Source of the DNA: Planctomycetaceae bacterium
GTDB taxonomy: Bacteria; Planctomycetota; Planctomycetia; Pirellulales; UBA1268
Direction of reading: 5' to 3'
DNA: 5,693 nucleotides
Assembly (NCBI GenBank): GCA_030616935.1
Contig: JAUWWJ010000123.1
Span: 1 to 5,693, forward strand
Shown here piece after piece: positions 1 to 5,693 of the stretch (the first letter of the stretch is position 1; the number at the start of each line of letters is the position of its first letter). The position numbers and the translations under genes are program-made. A model generated the notes under the pieces. It did no database searches. It saw only the letters and a program-made list of their open reading frames with translations, and was not told where the DNA came from.

Positions 1-597
1 AAACAGGGTGATTTTGTTGCGATCATGGGAAGTTCTGGATCAGGGAAAAGTACACTCTTAAACCTACTCGGCTGCCTCGATAGGCCAACTACTGGCCACT
101 ATTTGCTTGGTGGTCACGACGTTGCGACATTGAGTGACGAAGATCTGTCACGAGTCCGTGGTCGCTATCTTGGATTTGTTTTTCAGTCATACAATTTGAT
201 TCAGCAACTCAGCGTAGTCGAAAACATCATGGTTCCGCTGTCGTACCAGTTGCCTGTTCGTCCTGATGGCCGTGAACTCAGTACAAAGTTGGCAACACTT
301 GTGGGACTTGCCGGCCGTCTTGATCACAGGCCTAGTCAGCTTTCTGGTGGCCAGCAGCAGCGAGTGGCGATTGCTCGAGCGTTAGTGAATAACCCTCATG
401 TCATTCTTGCTGATGAACCAACTGGAAATCTCGATACAGCGACATCGAATGAAATCATGGATCTTCTTGATGTGTTGAACAATACTGGCCGAACAATTGT
501 CATGGTGACTCACGAACCTGACATTGCAGAGCGAGCCAAAACAGTGATTACGCTTCGGGACGGTCTGATTCAGTCCGTTCAACAGAACCGGGTGTAG
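1..597 (+). CDS. ABC transporter ATP-binding protein, MacB/LolD type (5' end cut by window)
   Basis: This is the nucleotide-binding subunit of an ABC transporter. It hydrolyses ATP at the inner face of the cytoplasmic membrane to power a partner permease. The frame is open from base 1, so the gene begins upstream; the ATG at 25 lies just before the Walker A loop and is not a plausible start. Counting from base 1, the 198 residues visible include Walker A GSSGSGKS (10-17), the Q-loop glutamine in FVFQ (62), the signature LSGGQ (114-118), Walker B with catalytic Glu in ILADEP (139), the D-loop NLD, and the switch His in VTHE (171). All catalytic elements are intact. The ADEPTGNLD and FVFQSYNLI wording is typical of the MacB/LolD/FtsE group, which partners FtsX/MacB-type permeases in lipoprotein release, efflux or envelope work. 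About 25-30 N-terminal residues are probably missing. No permease follows: the next gene is convergent after 34 bases, so any partner must lie upstream. Substrate unknown. Confidence 0.93.
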   Translation, partial: KQGDFVAIMGSSGSGKSTLLNLLGCLDRPTTGHYLLGGHDVATLSDEDLSRVRGRYLGFVFQSYNLIQQLSVVENIMVPLSYQLPVRPDGRELSTKLATLVGLAGRLDHRPSQLSGGQQQRVAIARALVNNPHVILADEPTGNLDTATSNEIMDLLDVLNNTGRTIVMVTHEPDIAERAKTVITLRDGLIQSVQQNRV

Positions 598-631
598 GAC
601 ACGAAGTGCTCTTTTGGATAGTCCGAGTTCT

Positions 632-1405
632 CTAACGGTGTTGCTTGAAAAACCAGTCAAGTAATTCTTCGTCATGATATGCGGCAGTCCAGGAATCGTG
701 GCCAACGCCGGGGAGTTCTGTGTATTTTGGATTTCCTCCGGCTTCCTTCACAGCAGCAACCATTGAACGTGAACAGTCCACAGAAATCACTTTATCAGCA
801 TCTCCATGAACCACCCAAAGAGGTACATCCTTTGCGAGTTCTGCATATTGCTCTTCACTTTTCCCACAGACTGGAACGGCTGCAGCAATTCTCTCAGGGA
901 GTCGCATGGCAACTTCCCACGTGGCGGCACCACCCATTGAAAGGCCAGTGACAAGAATTTGATCTGCATCAATCGCTGCGGTTTCAACCACCTGATCCAA
1001 TGCTTTCAAAGCTGCTTGCATGTCAGTTGTCATATCCACCGCTGACCATCGATATCCTTCTCGGCATTGTGGAGCCAGAATAAAGCAAGGATATTTCTTA
1101 CGGAGGGCCTCACTTGTCATCCAAGTCGGAAAATATTTGAGCTGATCAGTATTGTTTGACCCGCGCTCGCCGGCACCATGAAAAAATATGACAAGTGGAA
1201 ATTTCTTGTTGGAGTCAGAAGTTTCAGGTCTCAAGAGGCGATAGCGAAAAGAAATATCTTCACCATCTTCCTGGACAGAGACCGCGTGTTCTTCAAAGAG
1301 GTTTTCAGGCTTCATGGGTGTAGGTTGTTCTGCAGCGCACTCGTTACTGATTGCACATGTAAAAAGTAGGAGTCCACAGAAGAAATGTGTAGTGTTTATG
1401 CTCAT
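632..1405 (-). CDS. Secreted alpha/beta hydrolase (esterase / prolyl-oligopeptidase-like, dienelactone hydrolase superfamily)
   Basis: This is a predicted exported serine hydrolase, likely an esterase. With the start at 1405 it has 257 residues. The N-terminus has a hydrophobic stretch (FFCGLLLFTCAIS) followed by a possible signal peptidase I site near ECAA/EQ, so it is probably periplasmic or secreted. The alpha/beta-hydrolase fold is shown by the oxyanion-loop motif FFHGAGERG (about 74-82), the nucleophile elbow GLSMGG (Ser156), the acid in HGDAD (Asp204 likely) and the His in GVGHDSW (His236). The HGAGERG plus GxSxGG pattern is familiar from predicted peptidase/PHB-depolymerase-like and feruloyl-esterase-like proteins of environmental bacteria. 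The frame stays open to an earlier ATG at 1450, adding 15 residues. I prefer 1405 because the signal peptide then sits at the N-terminus, but neither start has a Shine-Dalgarno. The gene is divergent from the sulfatase, which suggests (does not prove) cooperation, for example removing acyl groups from a sulfated glycan. A peptidase role cannot be excluded. Confidence 0.85.
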   Translation of the reverse strand: MSINTTHFFCGLLLFTCAISNECAAEQPTPMKPENLFEEHAVSVQEDGEDISFRYRLLRPETSDSNKKFPLVIFFHGAGERGSNNTDQLKYFPTWMTSEALRKKYPCFILAPQCREGYRWSAVDMTTDMQAALKALDQVVETAAIDADQILVTGLSMGGAATWEVAMRLPERIAAAVPVCGKSEEQYAELAKDVPLWVVHGDADKVISVDCSRSMVAAVKEAGGNPKYTELPGVGHDSWTAAYHDEELLDWFFKQHR

Positions 1406-1503
1406 AATGAAAGGTCCGGAAGGTTTGGCAGATTTTCTACCAATTTCCATTGTGGCATCTGAATCGCTCTGGCGTAAGATGATGCATTACTGGAGGGCTT
1501 CTG
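1406..1503. promoter_or_regulatory. Divergent intergenic region between hydrolase and sulfatase genes
   Basis: These 98 bases separate the preferred start of the hydrolase (- strand) from that of the sulfatase (+ strand) and must hold both promoters if each gene is transcribed on its own. The clearest element is the sulfatase ribosome-binding site GGAGG at 1492-1496. The -35/-10-like pairs I tested on the + strand (for example TTGTGG at 1450 with TAAGAT at 1475, spacer 19) are too weak to call. If the hydrolase starts at 1450 instead, the gap shrinks to 53 bases. Confidence 0.4.
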
Positions 1504-2931
1504 ATGCAATCAATTCTTAAAACAGTTCTTATCACCGTTATTTCTCTGAGTGGTTTCGGGCTTTTTGCCGATCAACAAAAGAGTCCAAATGTGTTGATCA
1601 TCATGGCTGATGACTGCACATATAACGATCTACCTCTTTATGGCGGGGTGAATGCGAAGACGCCATATATTGAACGATTGGCATCGGGTGGGCTTGTATT
1701 CGAGCAGGCATATCTCTGTGAGGCGATGTGCCAGCCATGTCGGTCAGAATTGTTTACGGGGAAATATCCAGTTGCCAATGGAAGTGCATACAACCACTCC
1801 TCGAGTCGTACCGGCGTACGTAGCCTTCCACACTATTTAAAGCCCCATGGATATCGGGTTGGAATAAGCGGCAAGATACATGTCAAACCAAAGACTGTCT
1901 TTCCTTTTGAAATGGTCGATGGTTTTGAAAAAAGTTGTGTAAAAAATCCAACGAAGCCGCATAGTCTTGACGGAATAAAGGAGTTCATGAGCAGGGATTC
2001 TGACAGTCCGTTTTGTTTGGTGGTTGCTCTTGTGGATCCGCATGTGCCCTGGGTCATGGGAGATGCCTCTGCGTATCCACCGAAAGAAATTACGCTTCCT
2101 GGAAATATTGCTGATACGCCTGAGACTCGTACCTGTTTCTCAAAATATTTGGCCGAGATAACGTATATGGATAGTCAGGTTGGCGACATTCTTGGTGTTC
2201 TTGATGCTTCTGGCAAACGTGAAGAAACATTAGTTCTTTTCACATCGGAGCAGGGTTCACAATTTCCAGGAAATAAATGGACCAACTGGAACACCGGTGT
2301 TCATACAGCATTGATTGCTTCCTGGCCGGACATGATCGAGCCCGGACGGACAGATGCCCTTGTGCAGTACGCTGATGTCGTTCCGACGTTGCTCGATGTA
2401 AATGGTGAAAGTGAAGCAAGCATTCAGGACAAGTGTGACGGCATCAGTTTTCTTCCGAGCCTTATAGACCGTGCGCCGTCAAAGCGAAAGTATGCGTATG
2501 GTTTGCATAATAATTATCCAGAGGGACCTCCGTATCCGATTCGATCGATCAGTGACGGTACGTATCGATTCGTACTGAATTTGATGCCTCAAAATGCGTA
2601 TGTTGAGAAGCATCTCATGGGAATGACAGACCGCGATCAAATCGAAAGGAAATATTGGTCAACATGGATGAGAGATTGCTGGCAGGATGATCGGACGTAT
2701 CGTCTGATCAATCGATTTACAACACGTCCGGCTGTGGCTCTCTATAACTCAGCAGCAGATCCCTATGAATTGAAGAATCTTGCTGGGCAGCCAGAGTACG
2801 AAGAAACCATGAACCATCTCCAGTCAGCCTTGCAGGCGTGGATGCAGTCACAGGGAGATCCCGGTGCAGCGATGGATACTCGCGAAGTCTATGAGGCCGC
2901 AAAGAAAGGGGAGCATCGGTTTCCGGGGTAA
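1504..2931 (+). CDS. Secreted type I (formylglycine) sulfatase, N-sulfoglucosamine sulfohydrolase/arylsulfatase-like
   Basis: This 475-residue protein is predicted to hydrolyse sulfate esters or N-sulfates, probably on polysaccharides, in the periplasm or outside the cell. A signal peptide is visible (hydrophobic residues 7-21, cleavage plausible after LFA at 22). Sulfatase landmarks in order are: metal-binding DD in IIMADD (36-37); the formylglycine motif CQPCR (76-80), where Cys76 would be converted by an FGE or anSME maturase; GKIH (Lys124, His126); DPH (His180); SEQG (Glu249, Gln250) in the usual SDHG/SDNG place; Lys258; and a C-terminal ADPYELKNLA segment typical of the family. Length is normal. 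The start is backed by GGAGG at 1492-1496, seven bases before the ATG. The core motif departs from the commonest CxPSR form by having Cys at position 4, and the metal site has Glu for Asp; both look like subfamily traits rather than decay, since everything else is intact. No maturase is in the window. The exact substrate is not readable from sequence. Confidence 0.95.
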   Translation: MQSILKTVLITVISLSGFGLFADQQKSPNVLIIMADDCTYNDLPLYGGVNAKTPYIERLASGGLVFEQAYLCEAMCQPCRSELFTGKYPVANGSAYNHSSSRTGVRSLPHYLKPHGYRVGISGKIHVKPKTVFPFEMVDGFEKSCVKNPTKPHSLDGIKEFMSRDSDSPFCLVVALVDPHVPWVMGDASAYPPKEITLPGNIADTPETRTCFSKYLAEITYMDSQVGDILGVLDASGKREETLVLFTSEQGSQFPGNKWTNWNTGVHTALIASWPDMIEPGRTDALVQYADVVPTLLDVNGESEASIQDKCDGISFLPSLIDRAPSKRKYAYGLHNNYPEGPPYPIRSISDGTYRFVLNLMPQNAYVEKHLMGMTDRDQIERKYWSTWMRDCWQDDRTYRLINRFTTRPAVALYNSAADPYELKNLAGQPEYEETMNHLQSALQAWMQSQGDPGAAMDTREVYEAAKKGEHRFPG

Positions 2932-2947
2932 AGAAGCATAATCCCAA

Positions 2948-2965
2948 CGATTCAGTCAGGAATCG
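2948..2965. terminator. Small hairpin between convergent genes, possible weak bidirectional terminator
   Basis: A perfect inverted repeat, CGATTC / GAATCG (6-bp arms, 6-base loop), lies in the 76-base gap between the ends of the convergent sulfatase and isomerase-like genes. It is the only stem I find there. It has no T-tract on either side and the stem is short, so it is a poor intrinsic terminator by the usual criteria; the location is the main argument. Confidence 0.22.
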
Positions 2966-3007
2966 CGATGCATCATATCAATACGAAAAACCCAAGGCTG
3001 ATGGCTG

Positions 3008-3964
3008 TCAGGCGGAAGGCACTGCTTGTTCGATAACGGCAAGCGTTTTTGTATGTGCTTCCTTGAGAAACTCCTGTGGTTCTCGTTGACGGTATGTCGG
3101 GTTGTACAGCTCGAGTGAAACACATCCGGTGTACCCAATTTCGTAAAGAATTTTTAGTTGTTCAACCAATGGAAGGACACCATCGCCAGGAAGTACACGC
3201 TGTGGGTCACACCACGTGTCTTGGCGATCAAGCCCCTTTGGGGAGTCCGCGAACTGGAAGATCGCGATGGCATCTGGGTTCAGCATCCGCAAAGCATTCG
3301 GTTCAGTGCCACCATGAAAATTGTGATAGGTGTCAGGAATTACCTTCGCGTCGGGCCAGCCTGACATCATGCCGACATCAACGGCATCAGACATTGTTTT
3401 GAGTTGGGGCACAGCATTGAGAAAGATGATGCCCGTTTTGAGGCCATAGTCATTGAGTGCGATTTCACTAATGCGTCGATAGCACCAGGCGCCGATCTCC
3501 TTTGTAAAAGTTTCTCGTTTTTGTAAATCGGGAATGATCTGAACATGCTCGGAACCAATATCACGAATCATACGGAGTCTGGTGTGCTGTTCTTCCAGCC
3601 GGGATTCAAAATCTTCCTTCGTGTTTCCGAGGCTTCCCCATAGACCAATGACACTCGGAACAAACAAGCCTCTGTCACGAATGCTCTTGCCAAGATCTTT
3701 GAGCGATCCACCTGCTTGTTCGAATGCCGTTAATTCACGATCCCACGGTTCAATTGCGTCAAAAGAAGAACCTGCAACAACGTCAACTTTTTTTTCGAGT
3801 GGTAATTCCTTCGCAAGTGTTGCGGTGTCAAGGCACATGGGCCATGGGCTATGGCCGTTTTGCCACACATGCGGTTTGTTTTCTGCTTGCACACGATACG
3901 GGGTTGTTCCAGCAGCAGCGAGAGCGGCACCGGCCTGTAAAAATAAACGTCGAGTTGCTTTCAT
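3008..3964 (-). CDS. Tat-exported sugar phosphate isomerase/epimerase-like TIM-barrel protein (xylose isomerase-like, AP endonuclease 2 family)
   Basis: This 318-residue protein belongs by pattern to the xylose-isomerase-like TIM-barrel family (sugar isomerases/epimerases, IolE/IolI-like, AP endonuclease 2 fold). The N-terminus carries a twin-arginine signal: TRRLFLQ (4-10), then the hydrophobic AGAALAAAG and a probable cleavage site near VQA/EN (27-28). It would therefore be folded with its cofactor in the cytoplasm and exported to the periplasm. Barrel landmarks are Glu72 (FDAIEPW), the strand-6 DTYHNFHGG (Asp211, His214), FQFAD (Asp240) and the C-terminal LELYNP (Glu285), matching usual divalent-metal ligands. 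The strand-5 segment GIIFLNAVPQ (178-187) lacks the Glu often found there. The start has a good Shine-Dalgarno, GAGGAG (complement of 3971-3976), six bases upstream. Planctomycetes encode many Tat-signal members, mostly of unknown substrate. Its position, convergent with the sulfatase, fits sugar catabolism, but enzyme activity is inferred from fold only. Confidence 0.9.
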   Translation of the reverse strand: MKATRRLFLQAGAALAAAGTTPYRVQAENKPHVWQNGHSPWPMCLDTATLAKELPLEKKVDVVAGSSFDAIEPWDRELTAFEQAGGSLKDLGKSIRDRGLFVPSVIGLWGSLGNTKEDFESRLEEQHTRLRMIRDIGSEHVQIIPDLQKRETFTKEIGAWCYRRISEIALNDYGLKTGIIFLNAVPQLKTMSDAVDVGMMSGWPDAKVIPDTYHNFHGGTEPNALRMLNPDAIAIFQFADSPKGLDRQDTWCDPQRVLPGDGVLPLVEQLKILYEIGYTGCVSLELYNPTYRQREPQEFLKEAHTKTLAVIEQAVPSA

Positions 3965-4026
3965 GGTGCACTCCTCAAGTTCCAGCTGTATTTTTGTCAG
4001 AACGACCTTTTGTATTGTGGGCTCTT

Positions 4027-4055
4027 ATTTCATGCTTCAAAGCATATTTCGTCAA
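4027..4055 (-). promoter_or_regulatory. Candidate sigma70-type promoter for the isomerase-like gene
   Basis: Read on the - strand, TTGACG (complement of 4050-4055) matches the -35 consensus at five of six bases. After exactly 17 bases comes TGAAAT (complement of 4027-4032), matching the -10 consensus at four of six. Transcription would start about 55 bases before the ATG at 3964. Only sequence similarity supports this, and planctomycete promoters are not well characterised. Confidence 0.35.
4032..4045. promoter_or_regulatory. Perfect inverted repeat, possible operator
   Basis: ATGCTT-CA-AAGCAT is a 14-base perfect dyad with 6-bp arms and a 2-base centre. It lies almost wholly in the 17-base spacer of the candidate - strand promoter, in the intergenic region shared by the isomerase-like gene and the divergent monooxygenase. 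That location and symmetry suit a dimeric repressor site. A two-base loop makes an RNA hairpin unlikely. No regulator gene is in the window, and a dyad this short can occur by chance. Confidence 0.3.
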
Positions 4056-4171
4056 CTCTCACTTGTTTCCAAAAGAACTTTTTTGATTGCATGAACCACA
4101 TGTCTCTATTTTGTGCCCGTCGGATAGGATAGTTCCTGTTGCATAGCTGGCATTTATTTGCAGAGGTTTGT

Positions 4172-5693
4172 ATGGAGATATCTCGGAGTGTGCTTGTGTG
4201 TGGAGCCGGGCCGACTGGTCTGGTGTCTGCTCTGGAACTTGCACGTCGTGGTATCGATGTTCGTATTGTTGATACGGCACCCGAGCCCTCACACTTATCG
4301 AAGGCAGCTGTGCTCTGGCGTCGATCACTCGAGGTTCTCCATCCATCTGTTCCTGTCGAGCGATTTACTGCCCACGGAAGACCGGTGCACGGAATCCAGT
4401 TTGAGGCCAACGGTAGTGTTCTTCAAGAAATTGACTTTGATGTTGATGCTGGACGATTTCCACACGGTCTCTTGATTCCTCAAAATAGAACAGAGGCAGT
4501 CCTCAATGAAGCACTTGAGAGTCTTGGTGTGCAAGTGGAATGGGGAGTAGCAGTCAAGGATATTTCATCATGTGAGGAGCATGTTGATGTGCAATTTTCT
4601 CATGGTGATCGTTCACGGTTTGAATGGGTTGTTGGTGCTGATGGTGCACGCTCGACTGTACGGAAATGTCTTGGTGTGCAATTCCCTGGTGTTTCCATTG
4701 ATCGGCGATGGCTACTGGCTGATCTGGAGTTGGTAAACAGTGGTCCAGAGGACCGTATACGAATGTTTCTTTCGAATGCGGGCTTGCTTGGACTTTTTCC
4801 ATATGGAAATAGCGTCTGGCGGGTTATCGCTGACGCTGGTCCAATTGATTCTGAGACGCCGCGAGTCGATCCAGCATGTGAGGATATGCTTCGCATTCTT
4901 CGTTCACGATCAGGTCTTGATTGGACGGTAGAAAAAGCTCGGTGGCTTTCAGAATTCCGTATCAATGAGAGACAGGTCGACCACTATTGCCACGGGCGAG
5001 TCATTCTTGCCGGTGATGCAGCACATATTCATAGTCCAGCAGGTGGGCAGGGCATGAACACAAGTATTCAGGACGCAGTCAATCTTTCCTGGAAACTTGC
5101 CATGGTTATCAAGAAACAAACAACAAATTTATTGCTCAATACATATCAAGACGAGCGTCATCCTGTTGGTGCTGCGGTTGTTGAAGGTTCTGGCAGGATG
5201 CTTCGTGTCATGATGAATCAGAATCCACTCATTGGGTTTTTTCGTCGTTGGGTGTTGCCATATATCATTGGGCTGCCACCAATACGCAAGGAGGCAGTCA
5301 ATCGACTCTCTGAGGTTGATGTGGAATATTGTGGCGGACCACTTGCTCACTCAAGATCAGACCATTGGATCGGACGACGTTGCCCGGATGTTTCATGGGG
5401 TGAGGATGGTTCATCAATCTACGATCTTTTTACAGGGACAGGGTTTACCATCCTACGGCTTGGTCACGGTTCAATGAGCGATACGATGTGGGAGCGAGTC
5501 ATCCATGCTGCAGACCCAGATGTTGTTCTTGTTGATGCAGCAACGCCAGATGGAAGTATTGCTGAAGAGGCGAAGGCCTTTGCTGCATCATTAGCAGTTG
5601 ATGATGGAACGATCGTTGTTGTCCGGCCTGATTCGTATCTTGGGCCAGTGTCTCAGGACATTGAAGTTGTTGTGTCGTGGTTCAGGCAGCTTC
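4172..5693 (+). CDS. Class A FAD-dependent monooxygenase (PHBH/phenol hydroxylase-like) with C-terminal thioredoxin-like domain, 3' end cut by window
   Basis: This is a flavoprotein hydroxylase of the p-hydroxybenzoate/phenol hydroxylase superfamily, using FAD, NAD(P)H and O2 to hydroxylate an aromatic or polyketide-like substrate in the cytoplasm. The frame is open for 507 codons to the window edge with no stop. It shows the FAD ADP-binding GAGPTG (11-16) after a beta strand and before an acidic Asp34; the DG motif GADGARSTVR (155-164); and the GD motif region LAGDAAHIHSPAGGQGMN (279-296) followed by DAVNLSWKLA. From about 398 a C-terminal domain resembles the thioredoxin-like domain of PcpB/MhpA-type enzymes (RRCPDVSW, VVVRPDSYLGP); it has no CxxC, so it is structural, not redox-active. 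There is no signal peptide. Only a short tail is probably missing. The ATG at 4172 has AGAGG at 4162-4166, five bases upstream, and a stop at 4130-4132 limits extension. Substrate unknown; no ring-cleavage genes are in view, so degradation and biosynthesis both remain possible. Confidence 0.93.
   Translation, partial: MEISRSVLVCGAGPTGLVSALELARRGIDVRIVDTAPEPSHLSKAAVLWRRSLEVLHPSVPVERFTAHGRPVHGIQFEANGSVLQEIDFDVDAGRFPHGLLIPQNRTEAVLNEALESLGVQVEWGVAVKDISSCEEHVDVQFSHGDRSRFEWVVGADGARSTVRKCLGVQFPGVSIDRRWLLADLELVNSGPEDRIRMFLSNAGLLGLFPYGNSVWRVIADAGPIDSETPRVDPACEDMLRILRSRSGLDWTVEKARWLSEFRINERQVDHYCHGRVILAGDAAHIHSPAGGQGMNTSIQDAVNLSWKLAMVIKKQTTNLLLNTYQDERHPVGAAVVEGSGRMLRVMMNQNPLIGFFRRWVLPYIIGLPPIRKEAVNRLSEVDVEYCGGPLAHSRSDHWIGRRCPDVSWGEDGSSIYDLFTGTGFTILRLGHGSMSDTMWERVIHAADPDVVLVDAATPDGSIAEEAKAFAASLAVDDGTIVVVRPDSYLGPVSQDIEVVVSWFRQL

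Noticed and set aside
25..27. ATG at 25 as the start of the ABC ATPase
   Set aside because: The frame is open upstream and encodes the conserved beta strand before Walker A (GDFVAI). Starting here would remove the N-terminal part of the nucleotide-binding domain.
4071..4084. AAAAG-AA-CTTTT repeat followed by further T residues, resembling a terminator
   Set aside because: The stem is all A-T but for one pair and the loop would be only two bases, so it cannot form a stable hairpin. It also lies in a divergent region where no gene ends.
3582..4094. 170-codon open frame on the + strand opposite the N-terminal half of the isomerase-like gene
   Set aside because: It is antisense to a gene with clear family motifs and a good ribosome-binding site. 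Its own translation is rich in Ser, Arg and Cys with no recognisable domain, as expected of a shadow frame.
4030..4410. 126-codon open frame on the - strand across the isomerase/monooxygenase intergenic region
   Set aside because: Most of it is antisense to the monooxygenase N-terminus, including the GAGPTG motif. The translation matches no family I recognise.
4600..4965. 121-codon open frame on the - strand within the monooxygenase gene
   Set aside because: It lies opposite the FAD monooxygenase coding sequence, has a low-complexity Arg/Ser-rich translation, and has no convincing ribosome-binding site.
5370..5693. Thioredoxin-like C-terminal region as a separate redox gene
   Set aside because: It is in frame and continuous with the monooxygenase, has no CxxC pair, and matches the fused C-terminal domain known in phenol hydroxylase-type enzymes.

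Overview
The window most resembles a chromosomal segment from a Planctomycetes-like (PVC group) bacterium, probably aquatic. This is an inference from gene content: a secreted formylglycine sulfatase, a Tat-exported xylose-isomerase-like TIM-barrel protein, a secreted alpha/beta hydrolase and a MacB/LolD-type ABC ATPase close together, with moderate GC. No rRNA, tRNA or phylogenetic marker is present to confirm it. Five protein-coding genes fill almost the whole window, and no intergenic gap exceeds about 210 bases.

Layout from left to right: (1) the 3' part of an ABC transporter ATPase on the + strand (1-597), cut by the left edge; (2) a convergent secreted alpha/beta-hydrolase/esterase on the - strand (632-1405); (3) a divergently transcribed secreted sulfatase on the + strand (1504-2931); (4) a convergent Tat-signal sugar phosphate isomerase/epimerase-like protein on the - strand (3008-3964); (5) a divergent class A FAD-dependent monooxygenase on the + strand, starting at 4172 and running off the right edge. 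Strands alternate gene by gene (+ - + - +), so there is no operon here. The two divergent pairs share intergenic regions of 98 and 207 bases that must hold the promoters.

The esterase, sulfatase and isomerase-like protein all carry export signals. They fit a loose catabolic neighbourhood acting on sulfated and possibly acylated polysaccharides or sugar derivatives, which is a common planctomycete lifestyle. The shared substrate is inference only. The ABC ATPase and the monooxygenase have no obvious functional link to these three.

No mobile element, CRISPR array, RNA gene or clearly novel multi-gene system was found. The points most worth a second look are the variant sulfatase active-site motifs, a short perfect inverted repeat inside a plausible promoter spacer, and the unknown substrate of the monooxygenase.
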